64,000 nt of DNA, taken from Isochrysis galbana. Its lineage: Eukaryota; Haptophyta; Isochrysidales; Isochrysidaceae. The DNA lies in contig CM030945.1 of NCBI GenBank assembly GCA_018136815.1, positions 780,605 to 844,604 on the forward strand. Reading direction: 5' to 3'. The notes below the pieces were generated by a model that saw only the letters and a program-made list of their open reading frames with translations, had not been told where the DNA came from and made no database searches. Positions within the stretch are counted from its first letter, which is position 1. Each line of letters opens with the position of its first letter. Below are positions 32,630-43,193 of the stretch, one piece after another. The position numbers were made by a program, and so were the translations under genes.

Positions 32630-33085
32630 CCGCGACGCGTGTCCTCCCCCCGGAGGGCGCCGTGTCGGCGCTTTTCGATTGTGATTACTTGTAATTATGG
32701 GCACGGCGCGATGTGCATCGGTCCCCCGCGGGGGCGCCGTGCGCGCGCATGCCAACCGTTTCCCTCTAAGGCCCACATTTACGTAAAGTAGCCATATAAG
32801 ATGTTTCTTTGCGCAGCACGTGTGATGACTTGCAATCACATTTGTGCACGTCGTGCGTGGGCACGGCGCGATGTGCATCGGCCCCCCCCGCGGGGGCGCC
32901 GTGCGTGCGCATGCCAACTTTTTCCCCTAAGGCCCACATTCACATAAAGTAGCCATATAAGAGATGTTTCGTTGCGCAGCACGTGTGATGACTTGCAATC
33001 ATTGTGCACGCCGTGCGTGCGCACGGCGCGATGTGCATCGGCCCCCCCCCGCGGGGGCGCCGTGCGTGCGCATAGAAACTTCCAG
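32630..33085. repeat. 160-bp tandem repeat, almost 3 copies, with a strong hairpin
   Basis: The landmark GCACGGCGCGATGTGCATCG occurs at 32701, 32861 and 33021, a period of 160. Each unit also has GGCCCACATT, AAGTAGCCATATAAG and GCGCAGCACGTGTGATGACT. GCACGGCGC pairs with GCGCCGTGC downstream around a CCCCGCGGGG core, making a long G/C stem in each unit. Confidence 0.85.
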
Positions 33086-33154
33086 GAAGGTGCACGCCCC
33101 GATGGATATCTCGGATATCCTGGCCTACCCCTAGGGGGGGCGTGATTAGCTTTG

Positions 33155-33336
33155 CAATAATAATATTGAGCTTTGTAATTGTAACAATAGACCAAAAAGA
33201 AAACAAATAACCTGACAATAATAATATTGAGCCTTGTAATTGTAATAATAGACCAAAAAGAAAACAAATACCCTGACAATAATAATATTGAGCCTTGTAA
33301 TTGTAATAATAGACCAAAAAGAAAACAAATAACCTG
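33155..33336. repeat. 61-bp tandem repeat, 3 copies
   Basis: CAATAATAATATTGAG starts at 33155, 33216 and 33277, followed each time by TTGTAATTGTAA and AATAGACCAAAAAGAAAACA. AT-rich, very similar copies, no spacers; it is not a CRISPR array. Confidence 0.9.
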
Positions 33337-33361
33337 GCCCTCTTTTGACGGAACGCGACTT

Positions 33362-34288
33362 CAGGGGCTGGTGAGGCGAGGCGAGTTTGTAGGGTACGAG
33401 TGTTACGAGAGCGAGAGCGACGAGAGCGAGAGCGACGGATGACGACTGACGACAGGACGTCGGACAACGATGCAGAAAACAACAGGATGCACCGACTCAC
33501 TCACGAACGCACCAGAATCATTCACCCAAACCAAGCAAAACATGAAATAACCGAGACCCCACATCGCCGGTAACTCAAACACGTCGCGAGAGACGGAGAG
33601 GGAGAGCGAGAGAGAGAGAGAGAGATTCCGCAGCGATGGCCGGAGCGTGTCTTCGTTTTGGATTTCCCACCAAGGCGGAAAGTCGAAGAGGAATGTTATG
33701 TCGCGCAACCGCGGCGATCACTTTGGATACAGATCGCAGCGAGATATCCTTGCAACCGAAGAAATCTTGCTGTTGAGCGTGGACCTTCTAGACGTTTCTA
33801 TCGAGCAACCCCGAGTAGCAACCAAGGGGGGAGAAAACCAAAAACCAACGGGACCAAGCAAGGGCTTTCATGCAACTTGCATCAAGGAGAAAGATTCCCT
33901 CACCCAAGCAGCGAACCTAAATCGATCTCCAAGGGGAGATGGCAAACCAAGGAGAAAGGAGAAAGATTCCCTCACCCAACCAAGCAGCGAACCTAAATCG
34001 ATCTCCAATGGGCGAGATGGCAAACCAAACCTGATTGCCCCGAGAAGCAGGTAAAGAAACGCGGTGTGATAGCGAATTAAACCTTTTGCGATGCGCCTCC
34101 TAGGAGGAAGAAAGGTGGGAAAACTTCCCTTCCCTTCGAGAGAAAGAGAGAGGGCGCTCCACAACCCTAGATCCTAGGCGTCCACGCGAAGTTTTTGACC
34201 GAGAACGAGAACGAGAGAATTATATAACGATAAATACCGAACGAAGAGAAGAGAGAAGCCTAACGAGCGTCGATTCGCGAATGCGACA
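33362..34288 (-). mobile_element. LTR (or LTR plus leader) of a gypsy-like element
   Basis: On minus it starts TGTCGCATTCGCGAATCGAC (34288-34269) as does the LTR at 61292. The two run in parallel through TCGGTATTTATCGTTAT, TTGTGGAGCGCCCTCTCTCT, TTCTTCCTCCTAGG and AACACTCGTACCC to AGCCCCTG. This copy has an extra ~300 bp with a 60-bp direct repeat (ATCGATTTAGGTTCGCTGCT at two places). No coding region adjoins it. Confidence 0.6.
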
Positions 34289-34685
34289 GCTTGGCATGGA
34301 GCAGCAGAGCGGTGGCGAGAGTAGCAAAAGGACAAAGGGAGAAAGGGAGAGCGATGGAGGCGAGGGAGGGAGGGAGGGAGGAGGGAGCGGGCGAGCGAGC
34401 GAGCGAGGGAGGGAGAGCGGGCGGGCGAGCGAGGGAGGCAGGCTGGCAGGCAGGCAGGGAGGCGGGCAGAGAGTTAGGCGGGCTGGGAGGGATGGAGGGA
34501 TGGAGGGATGGAGGGATGGAGGGAGAGAGCGCGTCGTACGGGCCACGGGCCGTCCCTCGTCCCGCCGTGCCCCCCCCCCGCACATATCTATTTTTTACAC
34601 TATTTTTCTCTATTTTTTTTCGACGGCAAAAAACATACTACTACTGTTTTTGCTGTTTTATTTCTAAGTTGCGGACTGTGTTTCG
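34289..34685. repeat. GGGA / GGGATGGA low-complexity tract, then AT-rich stretch
   Basis: 34360-34530 is built of GGGAGGGA, GCGAGCGA and GGGATGGA units. 34585-34670 is T- and A-rich. No gene. Confidence 0.6.
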
Positions 34686-34850
34686 CATGTAGGATGTAGG
34701 TCAAGGGCAGGCCCAAGCGGGTGTGGGAGCGCGAGTCGCGAGTCCTGGCCCGCGCCCCCTTGGGGTCTCGGCCGGGTTGATGAGTATTCAGCCCCTGCCA
34801 AAAAGGAGGGGCTGAGGTTGACTATGCAGGCCCAGCCAGGCGGGTGTGAT
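34686..34850 (-). mobile_element. F1 internal fragment
   Basis: Matches the 5' third of F1 in the orientation of copy 1: CAAGGGCAGGCCC, GGGAGCGCGAGTC, TGGCCCGCGCCCCC, GGGGTCT and the CAGCCCCTGCC hairpin. Both ends are missing. Confidence 0.6.
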
Positions 34851-35817
34851 GAGCATGAGCTGGCTGAAAATGGGTTTGACAGACTTCTTTACTGTTTAAC
34901 TTTTCATATTGTACTGAGATGTAATAGTACAAAGTAGAATTCGAAGATTCCAGGATCCCAACCTCCATGTCATCAACTCGGCAGTGGAGTAGGAGGAGTG
35001 CGGCCTTCTCTCGGAGGCTCTCCCCCCCTCTCCCCCCCCCCCCCCCCCCCCTCTCTCTCCCCCCCTTCATACAGCAGTACGACGTGCCCACACACACCTC
35101 TTCTCATCGTCGGGCTAGATGTGAATGAAGGAAGAGCCTTTATTTCGTCCGGATGATTCGTCTTCTTCCCTGCCACGAGCGAGGGAGGGAATCGTTTTCA
35201 GGGCTTCTTGCTGCCCCCTCCTCCCCCTTCCCCGCCCCTCCTCCCCCCTCTCCTCTTCACGCCCACCCTCTTCCCTCTCGCCCGCCCCCCCCCCCCATTT
35301 CCCCTCCACCACCCTCTCTCCTCTGACTGTCCCGCCCCCCCCCCCCCCGCCCCAAGAGAGGGGGCGGAGAGGAGCCCACACAACTCTGCGGGGGAAGCCG
35401 ACGCCGCGGGGGTGCAGAGAGAGAGGGAAGGGGCGCCCCGGGGCCATGCCACGGTACGATAAGAAACCGCCGTGTGCCACGATATATGACGACTTGGTCT
35501 CACTAGCCATCGGCGGCGGCCGGCCGAGAGTGGGAGCGAGAGAGAGTGCGCGCGCTCCCTGAGCCCTCCCTCCCTCCCTCCCTCTCTCTTCCCCCCCCCC
35601 TCGCCCTCGCCCTCGCCCGCATCCACCACGGGCGCTCACCCTTCCGTCTCTCTCTCTCTCTCCATCTCCCTCCCTCTCTCTCTCACCCTCTCTCTTTCTC
35701 CTGAATCACACAAGCCAGCCTGCTAGCTCGCGTGGATGGAGGGAGAGAGAAGGGGGGGGGGGGAAGAAGCGGAGCGAGAGAAAGAGATACAAGGCACGCC
35801 CATCCTCCATTTTCTGA
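34851..35817. other. Intergenic and pyrimidine-rich 5' region of mitochondrial MDH
   Basis: Long C/CT tracts at 35025-35070, 35210-35350 and 35560-35700, then a short GA run before the start codon at 35818. No supported gene. The minus-strand ORF starting MASETKSSYIVAHGG near 35520 has no recognised relative and soon becomes Gly/Arg repeat. Confidence 0.4.
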
Positions 35818-37504
35818 ATGAGGAAGATGTCTGAAGCGCGCGCGGTTGTGGCCGTTTGCAGGAGGGGGAGCATGCTGTCCAACCTCGCCTCCACCTTCTC
35901 GCGACGCACGGGCGTGCGCTACATGTCCTCGGGAAGCCACGTCAAAGTGGCCGTGCTCGGTGCGGCTGGCGGCATCGGTCAGCCGCTTTCGATGCTCTGC
36001 AAGCTCTCTGAGAACATCGATGAAGTGGCGTGCTACGATGTGGTCGGCACGCCCGGTGTCGCTGCCGACCTCTCACACATCCCGACCAAGGCCAAGATCA
36101 CGGGCGACCTGCCGTCGGCCGGCACATGGCCGCCCTCTGGCAACGCGGGCCTCGAGCGCGCCCTCACCGGTGCCTCGGTGGTTGTGATTCCGGCAGGCGT
36201 GCCGCGCAAGCCGGGCATGACGCGCGACGATCTCTTCAATACCAATGCTTCTATCGTGCAGACTCTCGTCCAGGGCTGCGCCAAGTACTGCCCCGACGCG
36301 GTGCTCGCGATCATTTCCAACCCAGTTAACTCCACTGTGCCCATTGCGGCCGAGGTGCTCAAGAAGGCTGGCTGCTATGACAAGAACAAGGTGCTCGGCG
36401 TCACAACCCTCGACGTGATCCGCGCCAACACATTCCTCGCGGAGAAGCTCGGCAAGAATCCCAAGGAGATCAACGTGCCCGTCATCGGTGGCCACGCAGG
36501 CATCACCATCCTGCCGCTGCTTTCACAGGTGCCAGGCGCGTCGGCGTTGCCTCAGGACGTGACCGCTGCGCTCACGCATCGCATCCAGGTGAGGGCACAC
36601 AGGATATGTATGGAGAGACTCGACCCGCCCGCTCTGCATAGCTGGGCCGGGAGCAAGGAGTGCGAGGAGCCCGCGGGGCAAGAAGGGAGTGCGAGGCCCG
36701 AGGCAGACGAGCCGAGGCGTTCCGGCCCGGTTTGTGTACCTGACCGGGCTCGAAATTATCTTGGGGTGCAATGGGCGGATAACGAAAGCTCGCCGTCCTC
36801 TCCATGCAGTTCGGCGGCGATGAGGTTGTGCAGGCCAAGGCTGGCTCTGGCTCTGCCACTCTCTCGATGGCCTACGCGGGATACCTCTTCACTGGTGCGT
36901 GCCCGTTTGCGATGGGATGGTTGTGGCGGGCACTTTGCAAGGTTGGCCTACTTGAAATGATCGCAGGCGGCTTGCGGGCTCGCATCGATGCGCTGTGTGG
37001 CCTTGCACGGGTAGACGGCACGGCCGAACAACACGTCCGCCCATCTGCCCTTGCCGCCCATGCTCGGTGGCTCGTATTGAGCAAACTCTGCAAGCTTCTT
37101 CATTCTGATCGTTTCGGCCTCTTTATCGATATACAGAGGGTGTCATCAAGGCTATGAAGGGCGAGGAGGTTATCCAGTGCGCGTTTGTCGAGTCCACCTT
37201 GACGTCGGCTCCGTTTTTTGCCTCGCCCTGCAAGTTTGGCCCCGGCGGAGTTGAGGAAGTGCGATTCAACCGCACTGCTCGCCATGTATCCTCCCTCTTG
37301 TTCCCTGCCGATGGTGTACCTGGCGTTTGCCCTGCCTCGCGAGTGGCTACGCGCCAAGTCTCTCACCCCCGCGGCCCCTCATCGTATTTGAAGGTGCTCG
37401 GCTTTGGCGAGCTCTCCGCATACGAGAAGCAGTGGTTCGACAAGATGATCCCCGACCTGCAGAAGCAGATCACCAAGGGCATCGACTTCGTCAACAAAGC
37501 CTGA
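35818..37504 (+). CDS. Mitochondrial-type NAD malate dehydrogenase, 4 exons
   Basis: TCA-cycle or malate-shuttle enzyme. Exons 35818-36588, 36810-36894, 37137-37258 and 37394-37504 join in phase by GT-AG introns to 362 residues. Landmarks: [15 protein letters not shown] for [46 protein letters not shown] and [17 protein letters not shown] with the catalytic His. The N-terminus up to about residue 40 is Arg/Ser-rich ([20 protein letters not shown]), fitting a mitochondrial presequence. The in-frame ATGs at 35827 and 35872 are alternative starts; the one at 35872 would give the most typical presequence. Last-exon join ...[19 protein letters not shown] matches the family. Confidence 0.92.
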
Positions 37505-37979
37505 GCGCTTGAGATCTGTTGCATCGCTTTCAACCGCCTTGCCGTCCAGCTCTGTTAGCTCGTATACACGTGAGGCGCGTTGTCGGCCTCTTCTTTTGAG
37601 TGAAGATGAAGCCCTCCACTCTCACTTCATGACTTGCGTGCGTTTTCACCCACCACAACAAACGCGATCTGCTCGGGCACTGAGCGTTGACTAGAGACTT
37701 TTTCGCCCTTGCCAAGCAGCCGTTCTGGCGGCACCTCTAGTGCGACGGCCATATGCCGGGAAAGGTGAGGAATGGCCGTCGAAGATGTGCCGTTTGAACT
37801 ATCTGGGTTGCCGACATACGCATTAGATAATGAGCCGTTGCGAGCGAGCAACTTGTTGGTCGCGCTCTTGCGGTTGCTGCTTTTTATTAGGAGGGTGTGA
37901 TGTAGTGTCGGTGGTCCGTGATAATGCATTTCGCGCCGTCCACCGTCGTGTCGTTCGTCGTGGCTGGTCTAGGTTCCTT
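37505..37979. other. 3' flank of mitochondrial MDH
   Basis: No gene recognised up to the F1 insertion. Confidence 0.4.
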
Positions 37980-37998
37980 TTGTGGACTTAGCATTGAA

Positions 37999-38938
37999 CA
38001 ACCTACTTTTATAAGTGGGGGTCAATGGGGGCCTCGCGCCCCCCTCTCTCCATCGCGGACACCCCCCGGGGTGGGCCCGTACAATCAACCCCAGCCCCTG
38101 CCCTTTGGCAGGGGCTGGGCAATCAACACTCTGGCCCAGACCCCTAGTGGGCGCGGGCCGAGACTCGCACTCCCACGCCCAGCATGGGCCTGCCCTCGAG
38201 CTGACTCCCCCCCCTCCCCTGGTCGCCAGGCATACAGAGGCCACTGGGAGGCTCCAATGGCCAGCGTGGCAAGCGTGCATGGGAGAGGCAGGGGGGGCCA
38301 GGGGCTGAGCCCCAGCCTCCACTGCCCCCTGAGCTGCCCTTGCTGGCCCTCTGGGAGCCCCCAAAGGCCCTCTGAGAGCAGGCCGTGGCGCGCCGCATGG
38401 CGACGCGCCGCAGGGAGAGGGGCGGAGGAGAATGGAGAGAGGGAGAGGGGGGAATTTGCGCCCCCCCCCGATGGAGTGCGGTAAGAAACGGGCCCCGTTT
38501 GCGTTAGCAAACGGGCGAAGGGGGGCGGCTGGCGACAGGAGGGGCGAGAAGAAGGGAGTGGCTCAAGACGTCCCTGTGGCAGGTATCGGGGGGCGCAGTC
38601 ATTTATTTCTTCGAGGACTGCTCGCGGCGCGAGCTGTAAGGGCCGTTCTGCTTCACGACGAGAGGTCCCTCCCCCCCCCCCCGGTGTTTTCCCCCGGAGA
38701 GTCGGCCGGCGTCGACCGGCGGCGACCGGTCCGCCTCAATGGGTTTTCCCTCATTGTAACTTGTGGGGAGTTATAATGGGAGCCGGGGGTTTGCGAGGGG
38801 GGAGATTTGAAGGGATGCATATGTGTATGTGTCTGTGCCATCACTTCAAGGCGTGCGGGCAAGTGCGCTGAGGGGTGTCGTGATAGTACCGGGCTAGTGG
38901 GAGTAGTGGTACTGGTACTAACGCTCAGTTGTTTTATC
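37999..38938 (+). mobile_element. F1 non-autonomous retroelement, copy 2 (940 bp)
   Basis: Flanked by the exact 19-bp repeat TTGTGGACTTAGCATTGAA (37980-37998 and 38939-38957). Starts CAACCTACTTTTATAAGTGG and ends GCTCAGTTGTTTTATC. It is the near-identical reverse complement of copy 1 at 21095-22014 along its length, with small indels in the C/G runs. The high similarity and intact duplication suggest recent movement. Confidence 0.9.
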
Positions 38939-38957
38939 TTGTGGACTTAGCATTGAA

Positions 38958-40460
38958 TCGAGTGGGGAGGTTCGTCTCATCGTATGCGCGAGTACAAGGA
39001 CCCAGGCTAGCTAAAAAAATCTGAAGATTCTGAGAGACTGCAACCTCAAGGTCAGGGTCGGTTTTTGCCTCCGCACCACGCACGCACTCCCTCCCATGGA
39101 ACCTATTAAGCCCCCCTCCGTTCCCCTAACTAAAAGGAGGGTGTGAACAGGTGTGTGGAGGGTTCACTACTTCTTGAGCGCGCGGCTTTTTGCAAGAGGC
39201 TGCAACCTCAACCTCAAGTTTGGTGGTTGGTTGCGTTTTTTTTTTGACGCAAATGCCCCCACAAAAGTGGGTATATAAACGTATAAACCTCTACTGACAC
39301 ACACCCCTCCGACCTCCGACCTCCGACCTACCCCTACCCCCTGTTTCCTGTTTGCCCGCGCCCAACCGCGCACGCTTTGCAAGCACACTTCCAACCACGT
39401 AATGTGTAACGTCTTGGGTCTTGTTGCTCATGAGAATGTACGTGACTTGACGCTTACGGTACAGCGCGTGCGGCTACCAGACGGCGGGGGCGTGCCATCC
39501 AAGGTGGTGCACGAGCTGTAGCGCAATCAGCAATCAGAGTGCCCTCCGCAAGGCGCAAGGCGGCGCCAACGCCGCGCGAAGGAGGGAGCGCCAGAAGGCG
39601 CCCTGTTGGTTGGGAAGGGACCACGGCAATGCGGAGCATCGAATCGAGCCCACTTGCGTGGCATCTACGAGCCCGCAGTGAGCCGCGGAGCCGCATCGGA
39701 GCGCAAGGACCTCTCGTCGAGAGTGAGGTGCCAGAGCACGCTCTGCATCGCCTCGGCGTGTGCACTCGGCACGCCGCTCTCAGCTCTCAGCCACCGAGGC
39801 AAGTCTAGCTTGCAGCCGGCACAGGGCCGCCCGACGAGACTCTTGACGACGTGCGAAGGCGGCGGTGGTCCAGCGCCTTGGCATTGGCACCCGGTCCTTG
39901 AGGTTGGGCGAGAGAGACGCAGAGCCACTGCAATATTGGTCGGTGGTCTACATGAGTGGCGCATTGAGCGACGGCCATATGGCATATGGCTCGCAGCGCG
40001 CGCGCGCGCGCGGGCTCGGTTCGAAGTTGGGCTCTCCGGGCCTCCGGTGGCCGGTGGCGGATGCTAGCGCGCGTGCTTTCGGGCGCCGCGGCTGCCGATT
40101 TCGACGCGGCTTGGGGTCGCGTCGCGCGCGATTGGCGTGGCTGGCTCGGCGGTTCCTAGGTATATGGGGCCTGGCGCGGGCTGATATGAACATTAACGGA
40201 CTCGCATAGCGCCTGGCGCCTGGCGTCGTTTTGAATTTGGGCTCTCCGAGATAGAGATAGCGTTTTTGTTTTTAGGCCGGTTTTGCCTTTTTTTAGTTTT
40301 TGTTTTTAGGTTTAGGTTACGCTTTGTTGTGGCACAACGTTGTGGGGGCTGGGGGGGGGGGGGGGGGGCTGGAGCCCAAAGGGCATCGAATATGTGCTAG
40401 ATGGGTATTTTCCGGGGTTTCTACCGCTTTACTTTGGTGTATTTCCTCTATCCTGTAGTT
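38958..40460. other. Intergenic, no gene recognised
   Basis: A LINE A-like 3'-tail scrap (AAAAAAATCTGAAGATTCTG) lies at 39014-39033. A GACCTCC triplet repeat is at 39309-39330, a GC dinucleotide run near 40000 and a G run at 40350-40367. ORFs at 39539-40209 show Arg/Gly-rich composition without any motif. Confidence 0.4.
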
Positions 40461-40462
40461 CA

Positions 40463-40502
40463 TTTTTACACCCTTAGAAGTTAAACTAGTGTTTGACCGC
40501 CC
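40463..40502. mobile_element. Orphan right end of a TIR element
   Basis: ACACCCTTAGAAGTTAAAC followed by TAGTGTTTGACCGCCC and TA. It equals, in reverse, the ends of the element at 51228-52527. No matching left end was found upstream. Confidence 0.6.
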
Positions 40503-41544
40503 TATAGAACGTGTTTCCTCGTCGAGTTCGCCTTTTTTTTCAGAAGAGGGGCTTGTGAACGAGGGCCGAGGCGCGGCCTGAAACGGCTTGAGAGGGAATC
40601 CCCCCCCCATGGTGTGGCGGCGCTCCGTGGAGAGAGAGAGAGAGAGGGAGCCACGCCGCCGTCCACGTGTGCGCCCACCGCGCCCACCGCGCTGCCGCCC
40701 GCTGTGCCCCTCCCCCCGCATCCTCTTCCGCCCCCCGTTGCACCCTCAGGGAGGGGGGTTGGTTGAATTCCCCACGGGAAGGAGAGAGAAGAGAGAATTC
40801 TAGAGCGGAGAGAGAGAGGAAAGAGAGGAGAGGGCGGGGAGGGGGGCGGGGTGGGGGGTGAGGGAGGGAGAGGCGGGGGAGAATCTGGCGGTCGACGAGG
40901 TTCTGGCGGGGGGGGGGGGGGGGGGGGGGGGGGGGGAGAGAGGGGGGGGCGGGGGGGGGGCGGGGGCGGGGCGGAGCTGCGCGAGCTGAGGAGAGAGAGA
41001 AGGGAGAAGAGAGAGAGAGCGGAGGAGGCGTGAGAGGGCCGACGGAGAGAGAAGAAGAAGCGAGGCGGGAGGCGAGAGGAGGGAGAATGGGAGACGAGAG
41101 AAGGGGGGGGGGAGTGAGAGAAGAGAGAAGATGGGAGAGAAGGAGAGAGAGGAGAGTGTGGAGAGGAGAGAGTGTGGAGAGGACAGATGGTATGAAGAGA
41201 GAGCAGAGGGGAGAGAGAGGAGAGAGAGAGGAGAGAGAGGAGAGAGGAGAGAGAGGGAATAAAACGGGGAGGGGGGAGGGGGGCAAGCCGAGGAGAGGGC
41301 GAGATAACTGAGAGGTGCTGCAGCCAGGGGGAGAGAGAGGGCCCTCGCACCGACGCCCTTTTCTCTCTCGTCTCTCTCTCCTCTCGCTTCTCTCTCGTCT
41401 GGACCCGTCTCTCGCCCCGTCTCTCCTCCCGTCTTTCGGTCCGTCACTCTCGTCTCTCGTCTCCCTCCCTCTCCCTCTCCCTCTCCCTCTCTCCCTCTCT
41501 CTCTCATCCTCCCCTGCGTGTGAGCGCAAAGGCGTACGTTCCCC
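40503..41544. repeat. GA-rich, poly-G and CT-rich tracts upstream of the sigma-factor gene
   Basis: 40630-41310 is GA/G-rich with a G run of about 34 at 40900-40936. 41345-41515 switches to CT-rich, including CTCCCT repeats, just before the start codon. It is likely the promoter and leader. Long ORFs on both strands are Pro/Ser/Leu or Arg/Glu repeats without protein character. Confidence 0.6.
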
Positions 41545-43193
41545 ATGTGGGAAGCGATGCTGCTGCTCGCGCCCTCCGCCTTCTGCGTCACCCTCAGCAG
41601 CTCTCCTTCTCTCTCCACTCCGCCGCGCTGGTCGTCGCTCGTCCACTCGCCTTCCTTGCCATGCTCCTCCCAGCTCGTGCGCCCTGAGGTGTTGAGACCT
41701 CCGCCCAACCTTGCTGAGCTCGAGCGGGAGGCTCAACTTGCTGGCCAGCACCTCGTCCGCTCGCCAGAGGTGCTGCGGAGCTTTTGCGGCGGCACCGGGC
41801 AGCTGACGGAGCGGCTGCCCCTCCTATCCAACACCGAGACACTCGAGCTGATCCAGCGCGCCTGGTTCTTCATCACGGCGTCCGAGGCGCGTCGAGATCT
41901 ACAGGCAGAGGCCAACGAGGCACACTTTGGCGGCGACGCGCTCTATTCGCAGCCCATCTTACACACCGCGGTACTTCAGCGGATGCGACAGACGAGCAGC
42001 GCCGAGACGCGGAGACGAACCTCGGTTGCGCGCGGCAGGGGCAAGATAAACACGGCGCCGACGGGCGGCGCCGCGGCCGAGCAGCAGACATGTGCGGCGG
42101 AAGCTTCCGATGCCAGCGCGCCGCGCACGGACGAGGGCGCCAAGCCCCGTGCCACCACCAAGTGCGGTGTATCCACCCATTGGCCGTCGCGCGACGTTGC
42201 GGAGATGCGCGAGCTGCTGCCGGAGACCATGTCCGATGTTGAATTCCGTCTCCGCGAGACCATCGGACGCGCAGCCTACTCGCGGCTGTTTGCTCACAAC
42301 CAGGTCCGCGCCGTTGGACGCGCGCGCGCCGGCCAGCCTCTCGTAACGCTCCGCCTCTTCGTTTGTCCACCTCGCCGCTTACACATCCCGCCCTGTTGCC
42401 GTCTCAGGGCCTAATCTACAAGGAGGTCAACAGCCTTCTGCCCAACTGGCGTGAGGCCTCAGTCATCGAGAAGGCCGACTTTCTTCAGGAAGGCGCGCAG
42501 GGCCTCTTGCGCGCCCTTCGCCTCTTCGACGTTCGCCGTGGCGTCGCCTTCTCGACCTATGCCGTGTGGCATATCCGTGCCTACGTGCTTCGCGCTGTGC
42601 GCGACAAGGGGCGGCTCGTGCGCCTGCCGCAGGCGCTGCAGCACGACATGAAGCAAATTCGGAGGGCGCGATATAGATTCGCCGTCGACCACCAGGGAGC
42701 CACGCCATCTGCAGCGCAGCTTGCCGAGATGCTCTCGTGGTCTAGTGAACGTGTCCAGGCCGCTATGACCGGCTTGGCGCAATCTGCCTGCCTGTCTCTC
42801 GATGCGGAGGTCGGTGGCACATTGCGCGGGGTTGCCGCCGGCGGTGCTGGGGCGGGCTCGGGGGCGAGCCGCGCCCTTGGGGACACGGTCGCAGCGGCCG
42901 ATGGGCGGTGCGTTCTCGGACGCACCGGACTGCTGAACCACGCCGACGCCGAAGGAGGCCTCACTGTGCGTGACTCGTTTGAGACCACGTTGGCGGCTGC
43001 TCAGCGCGAGCGCGATCCGCGCCGCGTCAAGATCACCCGACTCAAGTACGGCCTGGAGGATGGACGTGAGTGGACGTATCCTCAATTGGCCGAGCGCTTC
43101 CAGCTGACTGTCGATGGCGCCCGAAGCATTGTGCGCGCCGAAGTGGCATACCTTCGCAAGGAGAAAGCTAAGCTGCTCGCCGAATATTATTGA
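41545..43193 (+). CDS. Plastid-type RNA polymerase sigma-70 factor, 2 exons
   Basis: Nuclear gene for a plastid promoter-recognition factor. Exons 41545-42303 and 42408-43193 join in phase (HNQ|GLIYKEVN) to 514 residues. Conserved core: region 2 with FLQEGAQGLLRALRLFDVRRG, VAFSTYAVWHIRAYVLRAVR and GRLVRLPQALQ; region 3 with ATPSAAQLAEMLSWSSERVQ; region 4 with ITRLKYGLEDGREWTYPQLA and a helix-turn-helix FQLTVDGARSIVRAE. A Gly/Ala-rich insertion lies between regions 3 and 4. The N-terminus has a hydrophobic segment LLLAPSAFCVTLSS resembling a signal peptide with a Phe at the cleavage site, as in bipartite leaders of red complex plastids, then a Ser/Pro-rich stretch. A start at 41557 is equally possible. 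The intron rules out bacterial contamination. Confidence 0.88.

Larger units (their letters stand above)
32515..33355. mobile_element. Insert with 11-bp inverted ends carrying two tandem arrays
   Basis: The ends are CGTTCCGTCAA (32515-32525) and TTGACGGAACG (33345-33355), an 11-bp perfect inverted repeat. It splits an LTR-related sequence that is continuous at 61.9 kb, which supports an insertion. No transposase ORF. Target duplication is not clear. One caution: the left end extended outward also matches a site at 25047-25066, so the true left boundary may lie a few bases further out. Confidence 0.5.

Noticed and set aside
33155..33336. Possible CRISPR array
   Set aside because: The 61-bp units are directly adjacent and alike throughout, without unique spacers, and this is eukaryotic DNA.
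25791..37504. The two malate dehydrogenases as a recent duplication
   Set aside because: They belong to different MDH groups with different nucleotide- and substrate-binding motifs.
40317..41751. Minus-strand ORFs of 280-400 codons upstream of the sigma gene
   Set aside because: Composition is Pro/Ser/Leu repeats from GA and G runs; no domain, no start context, and they oppose the sigma gene's leader.
41545..43193. Sigma-70 gene as bacterial contamination
   Set aside because: It has a GT-AG intron and a leader peptide and lies among intron-bearing genes.
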